From Paeniglutamicibacter gangotriensis Lz1y (GTDB lineage: Bacteria; Actinomycetota; Actinomycetes; Actinomycetales; Micrococcaceae): a stretch of DNA of 64,000 nucleotides. A model generated the notes under the pieces. The model did not search any database. It worked only from the letters and a program-made list of their open reading frames with translations, and was not told the origin of the DNA. The DNA is taken from positions 62,001 to 126,000 of the forward strand of contig NZ_AOCK01000010.1 in NCBI RefSeq assembly GCF_000348945.1, in the 5' to 3' direction. Position 1 is the stretch's first letter. Each line of letters starts with the position of its first letter. Position numbers and translations under genes: made by a program. Shown in pieces: positions 34,796 through 43,690 of this stretch.

Positions 34796-35063
34796 GATTG
34801 GCTTGGTCGCGTCTGGCCCGCCACGGACAAGCGTGGCCGAAAAGGCAAGGGCGCTCGCCGAGATGAAGGTTTGCTTTCCACCTCAAGAATCCCCCCATCG
34901 TGTGCGTTCCACGGGCACGCCACAATGTGTGTATTCGAACGCGTCTGATTATTTGTAAGGCGGATAGTTAGCATACGCATGAGGCGGTTCCGCAAATATT
35001 GAGATCGACACAGAATGGTGGTGAGGCTCACAGGGAGCGCTCGTCGACCTGAAAGGCGTATCC

Positions 35064-36083
35064 ATGGAACGTCCACTTTCCCATCTCGCACACCTCGAAG
35101 TAACAAGCCCCGATGTCGAGGCTTCCGCACGCTTCTATGAGGAAAAATTCGGGATGCGCATCACCGAACGCGCCGACGGAAATGTCTATCTACGCTGCTG
35201 GGGCGACTACTACCGCTACAGCCTCGTAGTGGTTCCCGGCGACGTTGCATCACTTGCCCGCATGGCATGGCGCACCAACAGCGCAGAAGCGCTCGAAGCT
35301 ATCGCCGCGCGGATCGAAAAGAACGGTGTACAGGGCACCTGGAACGAGGGCGGCGTCGGTTACGGCCGCGCCTATGAATTCACCGGCCCGTTTGGGCACC
35401 ACATGCGACTTTTCTATGAGGTCGACCGTTTTGAAGCCGACACCGAATTCGCCTCGATCTATCCGGACCGCCCGGAGAAGCGCAGCAGCCACGCAGCGGC
35501 CCCGAGGTTCCTCGACCACGTGACCGTGGCCGCCTCCGATGTGCGGGCCTTCGCCGACTGGCACAACAAGGCCATGGGCTTCCGCGTCATGGCCTTCACC
35601 GAGCTGGAAGAAGCCCCCATTACGGTCTTCTCCGTGCTGACCACCAACGAAAAGTCCCACGATCTCGGCGTCGTGATGGACACCTCCGACACCGCCGGCC
35701 GCGTGAACCATATCGCCTTCTGGGTGGACACCACCGAAGACCTGCTGCGCACCGCAGACGTCATGATGGAAAATGGCACCCCCATGGAATACGGCCCGTC
35801 CATCCATGGCATCGGCGAGCAGAACTTCTTGTACTTCCGCGAGCCAAGCGGCCTGCGTGTGGAGCTGAATTCCGGAGGCTACCGCAACTACGTCCCGGAT
35901 TGGGAAGCCAAGACCTGGACTCCTGCCGAGGGCTCTAACAACTTCTACCGCAACGGAGCGATGCCACACTCCCTGACCGAATCCTTCCCGCCCGCTGACG
36001 GTTTCACCGCAACCGAAGAAGGTGCCTCGGATGAAATGAAGGCCGAGCTGCTCAACCCCTACGCGAAGCAAGGGCGTGGCTAA
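35064..36083 (+). CDS. Type I (VOC) extradiol ring-cleavage dioxygenase
   Basis: A two-domain vicinal-oxygen-chelate dioxygenase of 339 residues. The second domain carries the metal-ligand pattern: His in LDHVTVAASDV, His in RVNHIAFWVD and Glu in GLRVELNSGG. These are the Fe(II)/Mn(II) ligands of catechol 2,3-dioxygenase and homoprotocatechuate 2,3-dioxygenase. GYRNYVPDWEAKTW near the C-terminus resembles Gram-positive members. It opens a catechol-type ring beside one hydroxyl. It is first in a five-gene aromatic operon, overlapping the next gene by eight bases. With the downstream decarboxylase-like amidohydrolase it may act on a carboxylated catechol such as protocatechuate at the 2,3 position. 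Substrate inferred. Confidence 0.85.
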   Translation: MERPLSHLAHLEVTSPDVEASARFYEEKFGMRITERADGNVYLRCWGDYYRYSLVVVPGDVASLARMAWRTNSAEALEAIAARIEKNGVQGTWNEGGVGYGRAYEFTGPFGHHMRLFYEVDRFEADTEFASIYPDRPEKRSSHAAAPRFLDHVTVAASDVRAFADWHNKAMGFRVMAFTELEEAPITVFSVLTTNEKSHDLGVVMDTSDTAGRVNHIAFWVDTTEDLLRTADVMMENGTPMEYGPSIHGIGEQNFLYFREPSGLRVELNSGGYRNYVPDWEAKTWTPAEGSNNFYRNGAMPHSLTESFPPADGFTATEEGASDEMKAELLNPYAKQGRG

Positions 36084-37023
36084 GACCATGGGGTACTCAT
36101 TGGTCCGCTTCGCGCAGCCCGGTAACGAACAAGAGCACCTCGGCCTCTTGGTCGACGGACGCATCAAAAAGCTCGAGGGACAGATCAACTCGATCATCGG
36201 AGATTGGTCGAGCTGGGAAGGCGAACTCGACCGGATGGTCTCATCCGGAGCAACGGACGACTGGCTCGACGCACAGACGGTCACACTCCTGGCGCCTGTG
36301 CAACCAGCCCAGATCATCCAGGCGGGCGCCAACTACCGCACCCACGTGATCGACTTGGCCGTTTCCCACAAAAAAGAGGGCGAAGACGAGGCGGAAGTCC
36401 GGGCAGCGACAGCGCTGGTCATGGACAAGCGAGCCCAGGAAGGTCTCCCGTATTTCTTCATTGGTCTCCCCGCCGCGGTCGCCGGACCCGACGAAGAGCT
36501 TGAACTCCCGCACTACAGCAAAACCCATGACTGGGAACTCGAGCTGGCCGCGGTGATCGGCAAGCGTGCCTTCCGACTGACTCCCGAACAGGCACTCGAG
36601 CACGTCTTTGGCTACACCATCGTCAACGACATCACCACTCGCGACCTGGTGTTCCGCAAAGACATGCCGGCCATCGGCACCGACTGGTACCGCGGCAAAA
36701 ACGCGCCAGGCTTCCTACCGACAGGCCCCTGGCTGGTTCCAGCAAAATTCGTTGAGGACCCCCAGGACCTGACCGTCCAATTAAAACTCAATGGGCGCAT
36801 CATGCAGGACGAATCCACGGCCGACATGATCTTCACCGTGGCCCAACTGGTCTCCCATGCCTCGTGGAACATGCCGCTGATGCCCGGGGACCTGGTGCTC
36901 ACCGGTTCTCCCTCGGGCAACGGTGCGCACTGGGGGCGACTGCTGCGCGACGGCGACGTGATGGAAGGCAGCATCACCGGGCTGGGCACTCAAAACGTGC
37001 CGTGCCGCGACGAAGTTCGGTAG
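36076..37023 (+). CDS. Fumarylacetoacetate-hydrolase (FAH) family enzyme (first)
   Basis: A 315-residue metal-dependent enzyme. The FAH metal site is visible as DWELELAAVIG (Glu-x-Glu) with the Asp in VNDITTRDL. LPTGPWLVP and PGDLVLTGSPSGNG also fit. In meta-cleavage pathways this family provides 4-oxalocrotonate decarboxylase, 2-oxopent-4-enoate hydratase and C-C hydrolases. The GTG start at 36076 overlaps the dioxygenase stop; an ATG at 36088 is possible. Which reaction it catalyses cannot be told from sequence alone. Confidence 0.85.
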   Translation: MAKTMGYSLVRFAQPGNEQEHLGLLVDGRIKKLEGQINSIIGDWSSWEGELDRMVSSGATDDWLDAQTVTLLAPVQPAQIIQAGANYRTHVIDLAVSHKKEGEDEAEVRAATALVMDKRAQEGLPYFFIGLPAAVAGPDEELELPHYSKTHDWELELAAVIGKRAFRLTPEQALEHVFGYTIVNDITTRDLVFRKDMPAIGTDWYRGKNAPGFLPTGPWLVPAKFVEDPQDLTVQLKLNGRIMQDESTADMIFTVAQLVSHASWNMPLMPGDLVLTGSPSGNGAHWGRLLRDGDVMEGSITGLGTQNVPCRDEVR

Positions 37024-37083
37024 TAAGCGGACCCCGGGTGGGTGCCGGCGTGGGGGAGTGGGCGTGCTCCCGCATGAATGTCT

Positions 37084-37115
37084 AGCCGCCGGTGCGCACA
37101 GCCGCCGGTGCGCAC
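37084..37115. repeat. Tandem 16-bp direct repeat, with an overlapping 14-bp palindrome
   Basis: AGCCGCCGGTGCGCAC occurs twice without a gap (37084-37099 and 37100-37115). The second copy forms the palindrome CCGGTGCGCACCGG with the next bases (37105-37118). It sits in the 199-base gap before the monooxygenase gene and could be a regulator site or a slippage product. Confidence 0.75.
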
Positions 37116-37222
37116 CGGGGGTTTCTCCGCAGAGAATCGTGGGAACCCGAGAGCCTCGCCGGTGAAACCGAGGGCTCTCCAAGGAGCAATCGTCCAAGGC
37201 AAATAACGAAGGAGAAAATCAG

Positions 37223-38347
37223 ATGGCTGCAGTATCGCAAGTCGGCGTCGTCGGTGCCGGTGCCGCCGGACTGGGAGTGGCAATATTCCTGGCCGACGCC
37301 GGCATTGAAGTGGAAATTCTGGAAAAGACCGATGCGCCCTCGACCTGGGGATCGGGAATCACGCTGCAAGGCAATGCCCTGCGGGTACTGCGGCAACTGG
37401 GCCTATGGGAGCGGATCTCCGAGCACGGATATGCGTTCAATGAGCTGGGGCTCCGTGCCCCGGATCCGAACGGGACGGTGCTGGCCATCGTCGACGACGC
37501 ACTCATGGGCGGGGAGGACCTGCCGGCGACCCTGGGCATGAATCGACCCGAACTCGCATCGATCATGCGCGAACGGGCCCGTGAAGCGGGCGTGAAGATC
37601 AGCTACGGAAAGTCGGTCGAATCCATCCACGACGATGGCACCCGGGTCCAGGTGCACACCGCCGATGGGGACAAACATGACTACGACTTGCTCATCGGTG
37701 CCGACGGCATCCACTCCACGGTACGCCGGGCCCTGGGCATCGAAACCGAGCCCGAGTCAACAGGTATGGGCATCTGGAGGGCCTTCGTGCCCCGCCCGCC
37801 CGAGGTTGTGCGCACTGACCTTACCTACGGCGGAACCTGCTACATCGCAGGGTACTGCCCGACGGGGGAGGAGCACATGTACGCCTACCTCGTGGAGCAG
37901 GCCCAGGACCGACACGACGTGCACGATGCCGGGGTCATGGCGGATCTGGCAGCCAATTACGGTGGGCCCTGGACCGAGATCCGCAAATATCTCCAAAACG
38001 GGGCTCAGGTGAACTACACCAGATTCACCACGCACCTGGTCGAAGGGAACTGGCATCGCGGACGCACGGTGATCATCGGGGACGCGGCACACAGCTGCCC
38101 ACCGACCATCGCCCAGGGAGCGGCCATGGCACTGGAAGACGCAGCAGTCCTGGCCGAATTACTGATCAACTCCGAGACACTGGATGAGCGGCTCTGGGAA
38201 CAGTTCCATGACCGTCGGCTCGAACGGGCAGGTGCGGTGGTGAACGCCTCGGCGCAACTAGGCCAGTGGCTGTTCGACGGCAACAAGGATGCCGATGTCC
38301 CAGGGTTGCTGGCAACCCTGGCTGCCCGATTGGTGGTCCCGGCATGA
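37223..38347 (+). CDS. FAD-dependent aromatic-ring monooxygenase
   Basis: A class A flavoprotein hydroxylase of 374 residues. It has the dinucleotide motif GAGAAGLGVAI (11-21), the NAD(P)H/FAD DG motif LLIGADGIHSTVR, and the second FAD motif IIGDAAHSCPP followed by GAAMALEDAAVLAELL. Relatives include salicylate, 3-hydroxybenzoate and 4-hydroxybenzoate hydroxylases. AAGGAG precedes the ATG. Its stop overlaps the amidohydrolase start (ATGA). Presumably it prepares the diol that the dioxygenase cleaves; the substrate is unproven. Confidence 0.88.
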   Translation: MAAVSQVGVVGAGAAGLGVAIFLADAGIEVEILEKTDAPSTWGSGITLQGNALRVLRQLGLWERISEHGYAFNELGLRAPDPNGTVLAIVDDALMGGEDLPATLGMNRPELASIMRERAREAGVKISYGKSVESIHDDGTRVQVHTADGDKHDYDLLIGADGIHSTVRRALGIETEPESTGMGIWRAFVPRPPEVVRTDLTYGGTCYIAGYCPTGEEHMYAYLVEQAQDRHDVHDAGVMADLAANYGGPWTEIRKYLQNGAQVNYTRFTTHLVEGNWHRGRTVIIGDAAHSCPPTIAQGAAMALEDAAVLAELLINSETLDERLWEQFHDRRLERAGAVVNASAQLGQWLFDGNKDADVPGLLATLAARLVVPA

Positions 38348-39414
38348 GCGCCCAATTACCGGTGATTGACGTGCATGCCCACGTGCTATTTCCACAGCTT
38401 GATGCACTAGTCTCCGAAAAGGATCCCGAGGGGCTGGCCGAACATCGGCGGGTGGATGCGATCCGCCACGGAGCGACGTCGCAGAAATACTCCGGGGCCA
38501 TGATTCGTGAACGCTGGGAGCTGTTGACCGATCTGCCGACCCGGCTTGCCCGAATGGAGGCAAGCGGCGTTGACGTACAAATAGTTTCCCCCTCACCATC
38601 GCATTACTATGCCTTCGCGCAGCTGGAACTCGCCAGAGAGCTCGCGACGATGACCAACCGATTGGTCCGAGAATATATTGACCAGGTCCCCGATAAATTT
38701 CATGGCTTGGGACTGGTGCCTCTGCAGCATCCCGAACTGATGGTTGAAATGCTCGATGACGCGGTCATCGGGAATGGCCTGCTGGGAGTCGAAATAGGTT
38801 CCTATGCTCCCGACGGACAGGGTGGAACCGTCGAACTATCCGACACTCGGCTGGATGCTTTCTGGGCTCGAGCCCAAGAACTGGATGCTGTGATCTTCCT
38901 GCATCCATTTGGCTGTCCTCTCGAAGCCCGGCTGGACCGTTTCTATCTGTCCAACACCGTGGCACAGCCCGCGGAAAATGCTGTGGCGCTGTCACACCTG
39001 ATCTTCTCCGGTGTTTTGGACCGCTATCCCGACCTGAAGGTTCTGGCCGCCCACGGCGGCGGCTACCTGCCGCGGGCGATCGGCAGATCGGACCGCGCCT
39101 GGAGGATGCGGCCCGAAGCCCGTGACTGCGTCGAACCACCATCAGCCTACTTGGGGCGTTTGTGGTTTGATTCCTTGGTTCATGGCGCCGTAGAGCTAGT
39201 ATCCCTCGCGTCTTCGGTGGGAATAGAACGGATCATTCTCGGTTCAGATTATCCCTTTGACATGGGCACCGAAGATCCCACGATCGAGGTGGCGGAAGCT
39301 GATATAAGCCCGGCCGAGCGCGAGGCCATCCTGCGCACCAATGCTGTGTCTCTCGGGCTACGGCCGCTGGCAGCACTGAAAGAAAACACCCAACAATCCT
39401 TGGAAAGGCGCTGA
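38344..39414 (+). CDS. Amidohydrolase-2 family decarboxylase/hydratase (ACMSD-like)
   Basis: A 356-residue TIM-barrel metalloenzyme. The metal and catalytic residues are visible as VIDVHAHV (His-x-His, near 8-15), FLHPFGC, LAAHGGGYLPRAIGR and LGSDYPFDMG (Asp). The family includes aminocarboxymuconate-semialdehyde decarboxylase, LigW, gamma-resorcylate decarboxylase, LigJ hydratase and PraH of the protocatechuate 2,3-pathway. Its place next to an extradiol dioxygenase favours decarboxylation of a carboxylated ring-fission product. The start at 38344 overlaps the monooxygenase stop; an upstream frame extension has no support. Confidence 0.85.
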   Translation: MSAQLPVIDVHAHVLFPQLDALVSEKDPEGLAEHRRVDAIRHGATSQKYSGAMIRERWELLTDLPTRLARMEASGVDVQIVSPSPSHYYAFAQLELARELATMTNRLVREYIDQVPDKFHGLGLVPLQHPELMVEMLDDAVIGNGLLGVEIGSYAPDGQGGTVELSDTRLDAFWARAQELDAVIFLHPFGCPLEARLDRFYLSNTVAQPAENAVALSHLIFSGVLDRYPDLKVLAAHGGGYLPRAIGRSDRAWRMRPEARDCVEPPSAYLGRLWFDSLVHGAVELVSLASSVGIERIILGSDYPFDMGTEDPTIEVAEADISPAEREAILRTNAVSLGLRPLAALKENTQQSLERR

Positions 39415-39419
39415 TTCCC

Positions 39420-40409
39420 ATGGCTATCGTGGCACGTTGGAAAGAACAGGACGGAGCCGTTTACAGCGGGTTCATCGATGAGGGCAAATGCCACCGACTG
39501 GATTCTGGATTGTGCACCCAGGACCTCCTCGACATGGGATTGGAAGCAACACTTGAAATGGCCTCACGCATAGTGCGAACGGATGCGGGCACGGCGCTGG
39601 ATGAGGTGACGTTGATGGCACCGCTGGAACCACGCAGCATGCGGGACTTCGTGACCTTTGAAGAGCACGTTGAAGGCGTACGGAAATCCGTTGACGGGGC
39701 CGCGGGCATCATGCCCGAGTGGTACGAAGCGCCCACCTTCTATTTCACCAATCCACATACGATCGGAGGAACCGGTGAAACGATCGGCATTCCTGCCGGT
39801 TGTGAGGAACTGGACTTTGAATTAGAAGTGGCTGCGGTCATTGGTGCGGTACCGCAAAGCGACGGCAGAAACCTAGATACACGGATGGCGCACCGCCACA
39901 TTTTTGGATACATGGTTTTCAACGACTGGACGGCCCGGGACCTGCAGCGGCGAGAGATGAAAGTGAGCTTGGGCCCCTGCAAGGGTAAAGACTTCGCCAG
40001 CACTCTTGGCCCGTGGATCGTGACCGCAGATGAATTTGAAAATTTGCATGATGGCGATGGGTTCCTCCCGATCCAAATGAAAGTAACCGTCAATGGTGAG
40101 GAGATCGGGAGGGATCTGCTGTCCAATATGGGATGGCCGTTCGCAGAGCTGGTTGCCTATGCCTCGGCCGACTCCGTCGTTCGCCCTGGTGACGTACTAG
40201 GCTCCGGAACCTGCGGCAGCGGATGTTTGGCTGAGCTGTGGGGACGAAACGGTGCCAAGACACCGCCACCGCTGAAAACCGGGGACGTGGTGGAAATGAG
40301 CATTGAAGGCATCGGAACGATCATCAACACGGTCGGCGAGCGCCGTACGGCCACTACCAGGGTTCCCGCGAGGTCACGGCCGCGCCTTCGCGTTCGGGCA
40401 GATGTGTAG
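39420..40409 (+). CDS. Fumarylacetoacetate-hydrolase (FAH) family enzyme (second)
   Basis: A 329-residue FAH-fold enzyme. The metal site is LDFELEVAAVIG (Glu-x-Glu) with Asp in FNDWTARDLQRREM. The sequence is more like fumarylacetoacetase than the first FAH gene is: it has GPCKGKDFAST and GSGTCGSGCLAEL. It starts five bases after the amidohydrolase stop and closes the operon. Two FAH-fold enzymes together with a decarboxylase parallel the decarboxylase/hydratase pair of meta-cleavage pathways. The exact reaction is uncertain. Confidence 0.85.
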   Translation: MAIVARWKEQDGAVYSGFIDEGKCHRLDSGLCTQDLLDMGLEATLEMASRIVRTDAGTALDEVTLMAPLEPRSMRDFVTFEEHVEGVRKSVDGAAGIMPEWYEAPTFYFTNPHTIGGTGETIGIPAGCEELDFELEVAAVIGAVPQSDGRNLDTRMAHRHIFGYMVFNDWTARDLQRREMKVSLGPCKGKDFASTLGPWIVTADEFENLHDGDGFLPIQMKVTVNGEEIGRDLLSNMGWPFAELVAYASADSVVRPGDVLGSGTCGSGCLAELWGRNGAKTPPPLKTGDVVEMSIEGIGTIINTVGERRTATTRVPARSRPRLRVRADV

Positions 40410-40920
40410 TGATGGAGGCGGATTCCCGGAGCTCTCGTGATGCTCACCGGTTCTGGCCCACGGGCTCACCGAGACGCGATTGCTCCGGCCACCCTGCATG
40501 TCCAATGTCCGGATGTGACCGGTCCAGTTTGAGGGCACTCTGCTGCTAAGCGTCGGTGTTGTATCCGCACAAGAGCATGGTCGATTTCGGATACTAGGGT
40601 TCTTCGACGCCCAGATGGCACAAGGCGCAGGAACGGGGCTTCATGCAGTCGCGATCATCGGTGCCCTTGGGTGACCACGGGAGATAACCCAGAAGAAGTA
40701 CCTCGGGTGCTATCGAGGCCGCGCCTCCACGTCGATTTGAAACACGATTATTCTGCGCCGACGGTTCCTTTCGCTAGGTACACGTAGCACTCGAGGTATC
40801 CATGAGGCGAATTCATAGTATCTCGAACGGGGCCTTCCCCAAATAAGTAACTGTACGCACAGTAGACCCAGGTGGTGTGATCTGCACCACCAACTCGTAT
40901 GAGCTGACAACGGAGTTATC
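40410..40920. promoter_or_regulatory. Promoter region of the ribose-type importer operon
   Basis: About 510 bases with no gene. Close to the importer, GGTGGTG (40871-40877) and CACCACC (40885-40891) form a dyad with a seven-base spacer, a plausible operator. The LysR gene at the end of the operon is the natural candidate to bind here, though the dyad is not a classic T-N11-A box. No clear terminator for the upstream operon was found. Confidence 0.5.
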
Positions 40921-42087
40921 ATGAGCACCATTCGCAACAAGAAACGAATGCTTGGCCTGACTGCACTCGTGGCAAGCCTCGGAATCGCGCTGGCAGGATG
41001 CGCAGCCGCGAGCGAAGCCGAGGAAAATGCAAGCCAGCCGAGCAGCAACACGGCCGATTCTGGCGCACTGGAAGCCGCCTACGCCGGCGTCGTTGGCACC
41101 CCTCCTTCGGACCCGGTCACGGTTCCCGACGGCATCTCCGCCTGGATCGTTTCCTGCGGACAATCTCAGACAACTTGCTCTACCCCCTCGGAAGCGGCAG
41201 CCGAAGCAGCCGAAGCCATCGGCTGGAAATCCAATATTTGCGACGGTCAGCTCAACCCCAATGGCTGGTCTAATTGCATCCGGCAGGGTGTTGCCGCATC
41301 CGCTGACGTCATCTTCGTGATCGGGCAGGACTGCTCAAGCTTCCAGGGGCCACTCGCCGAGGCCAAAGAAGCCGGGATCATGACCATCGGTGTTGGGGCG
41401 AACGACTGTGACGTCACCGGAGGCGAACCCCTCTACACGGGCATCACTCAGCAAATGGAGGGAATGGACAACGAGGCGTGGTGGACCAAACTCGGTGAGT
41501 TGCAGGCTCACTGGCTCATTGGCCAAACTGAAGGCGACACGAAGGTGCTTGAGGTGACGTTCTCTGAGGCTCTCTTCGGGAAATGGTCTAGCGCAGGGCT
41601 GAACTCGGTACTCGATGAATGCGATACCTGTGAAGTTGTTGGAACACTGAAACTGGGCAACCAGGACGCAGCCAGCGGAGCCATGGCCCAGAAGCTTTCC
41701 AGTGCACTGCTCCAAGCCGGCGACGCGAATGCCATCGCAGTGCCAATCGACGGTTGGTTCATGGCCGGCCTTTCGCAGGCCATCGAATCCTCCCAGCGTT
41801 CGGATGAGCTGGCTGTCATTGGAGCCTTCGGCGAGCGCAGCAACATTGATTTGATCGAGGCGGGCCAGGGACAGGACGCCTCGGTGGCCTTCAGCATGCA
41901 GTGGAATGGCTGGTCGGGTGTGGATGCTGCATTGCGGCTCATGGACAAGCAGGAAATTCAGCCGTCGGGCATTGGGCTGCAGGTAGTTGATGCCAAAACC
42001 AACGTCCCCGAAAAGGGGGAGCACTTTAGCTATAACCCACAGATTGACTTCAAGCAGGCCTATCTTGCTGCGTGGGGGAAACAGTGA
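40921..42087 (+). CDS. ABC importer binding lipoprotein, ribose/type-1 periplasmic-binding fold
   Basis: A 388-residue lipoprotein with lipobox LAGC, Cys27. The mature part has a type 1 periplasmic-binding-protein fold similar to RbsB (VIFVIGQDCSSFQGPLAEAKEAGI, TIGVGANDCD, VPIDGWFMAG). It is unusually rich in Cys for this class (at least eight in the mature domain), which may form disulfides. It heads a transporter operon inside the aromatic island. Despite the sugar-type fold, the ligand could be an aromatic glycoside or another island substrate. Confidence 0.85.
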   Translation: MSTIRNKKRMLGLTALVASLGIALAGCAAASEAEENASQPSSNTADSGALEAAYAGVVGTPPSDPVTVPDGISAWIVSCGQSQTTCSTPSEAAAEAAEAIGWKSNICDGQLNPNGWSNCIRQGVAASADVIFVIGQDCSSFQGPLAEAKEAGIMTIGVGANDCDVTGGEPLYTGITQQMEGMDNEAWWTKLGELQAHWLIGQTEGDTKVLEVTFSEALFGKWSSAGLNSVLDECDTCEVVGTLKLGNQDAASGAMAQKLSSALLQAGDANAIAVPIDGWFMAGLSQAIESSQRSDELAVIGAFGERSNIDLIEAGQGQDASVAFSMQWNGWSGVDAALRLMDKQEIQPSGIGLQVVDAKTNVPEKGEHFSYNPQIDFKQAYLAAWGKQ

Positions 42088-43688
42088 CAGTGCAGTACGA
42101 GTCCATGGCCATTCGTGGCCATGGCCCTGCGGCGATCTCCGTGCAGGGGCTGAGCAAACAGTTCGGCGGCACCCAAGCCTTGGGCGGGGTTGATGTCGAT
42201 GTGGCGGCGGGCAGCATCCACGCACTGTTGGGCGGAAACGGATCGGGAAAGTCGACACTCATCAAGTGTCTGGCTGGAGTCTATCCAGCGGACACCGGGA
42301 CGGTATCGGTTCACGGTCGCATACTTCAAGCCTCTGAGATCAGCCCGAAGGTCGCTGCAGCAGCGAACTTTCGATTCGTCCATCAGGACCTGGCTCTTTT
42401 TGACTCGATGTCCATCGCAGAGAATTTTGCCTTTGCCTCGGGGTTCCCGACCACAAAACTGAGTTCCATTCGTTGGCAAGCGCTGCGGGACAAGGTTGCC
42501 ACACTGCTGGAGGACTACGGAATCGCGGCGCGCCCCACCGATGAGGTGGGCGCGTTGCGCCCCAGCGAAAAGACTATGGTGGCCATCGCGCGGGCACTTG
42601 CCGACCAGCGCGGCGGGGAATACACGCTCATCCTCGATGAACCAACTGCTTCGTTGCCGGAGGACGAGACGCGAGAGCTCATGTCCTCCCTGCGCAGACG
42701 TGCTGACCAGGGCCAAACGATTGTTCTGGTGACCCACAAGTTTCGCGAAGTTGAAGAAGTCGCCGATGCCATCACGGTTTTTCGGGACGGAATCGTCGCG
42801 GGCGCAGGTAACGCCAGGGACATGCACTTGGGGCAGGTCATCGAGATGATGTCCGGCGTCCAGGCCGAACCACCTGGCATGGCACCGGAACCGTCGGCGG
42901 CAGTGGAATCGTTCCGAGCGCAGCCTTCGGGTGAGCACATTCTCGAGGTGCGGGACATGCCCGTCGGCCCGCATTCGGCAGTGAATCTGAGAGTGGGATG
43001 GGGCGAAATCGTCGGATTGGCCGGGCTGGCCGGCTCGGGCCGCTCAAGGATCCTGCGCAGCATCTTCGGGGACGTCGCCGCTGCCGGGGGAAACCTGGTC
43101 CTGAAGGGAAAACCCTATGTGCCGTCCTCCCCTCGGGGAGCCATGGCGCGGGGGATCGGCATGGTTCCAGAGAACCGGTCACGCGATGCGGCCTTTGTGG
43201 ACATGACGGTGCGAGAAAATAGCTCCATTAGTGTCCTCGGAAGTTACTGGAAGAAGTGCTTCATCAACAAGAAGGCGGAACAGACAGCAACCCAAGCCTT
43301 GATCGATGAACATTCGATCCGGACCAACGGTACCGAAAGCCTTGTCTCAGCGTTGTCCGGCGGGAATCAGCAAAAGGTCATTATGGCCCGGTGGATGCAG
43401 CGGTCGCCTGACCTGCTCCTGCTCGATGAACCCACACAGGGCGTCGATGTTATGTCGCGCCGTGAAATCTACGCCAGTTTGGAGCAACTGGTGTCCAGGG
43501 GAGCCGGGGTCTTGATGGCCTCCAGCGACCTCGATGAACTCGTTGATGTGTGCGACAGGATTCTGGTCCTGCGCAACGGCTCGATCACCGGAGAATTCGT
43601 ACCTAGTTTGATGGACCGCAGCCAGCTTGCGGCCATGGTCATGTCAGAGGACACGGACCATAGATCCAAGATCAAGGAAGGCAAATAG
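42084..43688 (+). CDS. ABC importer ATPase with two ATP-binding domains, RbsA type
   Basis: 534 residues from the GTG at 42084, which overlaps the binding-protein stop (GTGA). The first domain has Walker A GGNGSGKST and Walker B LILDEPTASLP. Its LSGGQ is replaced by a degenerate LRPSEKT. The second domain carries the canonical signature LSGGNQQKV and LLLDEPTQGVDV, while its Walker A is degenerate (GLAGSGRSR). Such asymmetric halves are typical of the sugar-type CUT2 ATPases. Confidence 0.88.
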   Translation: MTVQYESMAIRGHGPAAISVQGLSKQFGGTQALGGVDVDVAAGSIHALLGGNGSGKSTLIKCLAGVYPADTGTVSVHGRILQASEISPKVAAAANFRFVHQDLALFDSMSIAENFAFASGFPTTKLSSIRWQALRDKVATLLEDYGIAARPTDEVGALRPSEKTMVAIARALADQRGGEYTLILDEPTASLPEDETRELMSSLRRRADQGQTIVLVTHKFREVEEVADAITVFRDGIVAGAGNARDMHLGQVIEMMSGVQAEPPGMAPEPSAAVESFRAQPSGEHILEVRDMPVGPHSAVNLRVGWGEIVGLAGLAGSGRSRILRSIFGDVAAAGGNLVLKGKPYVPSSPRGAMARGIGMVPENRSRDAAFVDMTVRENSSISVLGSYWKKCFINKKAEQTATQALIDEHSIRTNGTESLVSALSGGNQQKVIMARWMQRSPDLLLLDEPTQGVDVMSRREIYASLEQLVSRGAGVLMASSDLDELVDVCDRILVLRNGSITGEFVPSLMDRSQLAAMVMSEDTDHRSKIKEGK

Positions 43689-43690
43689 CC

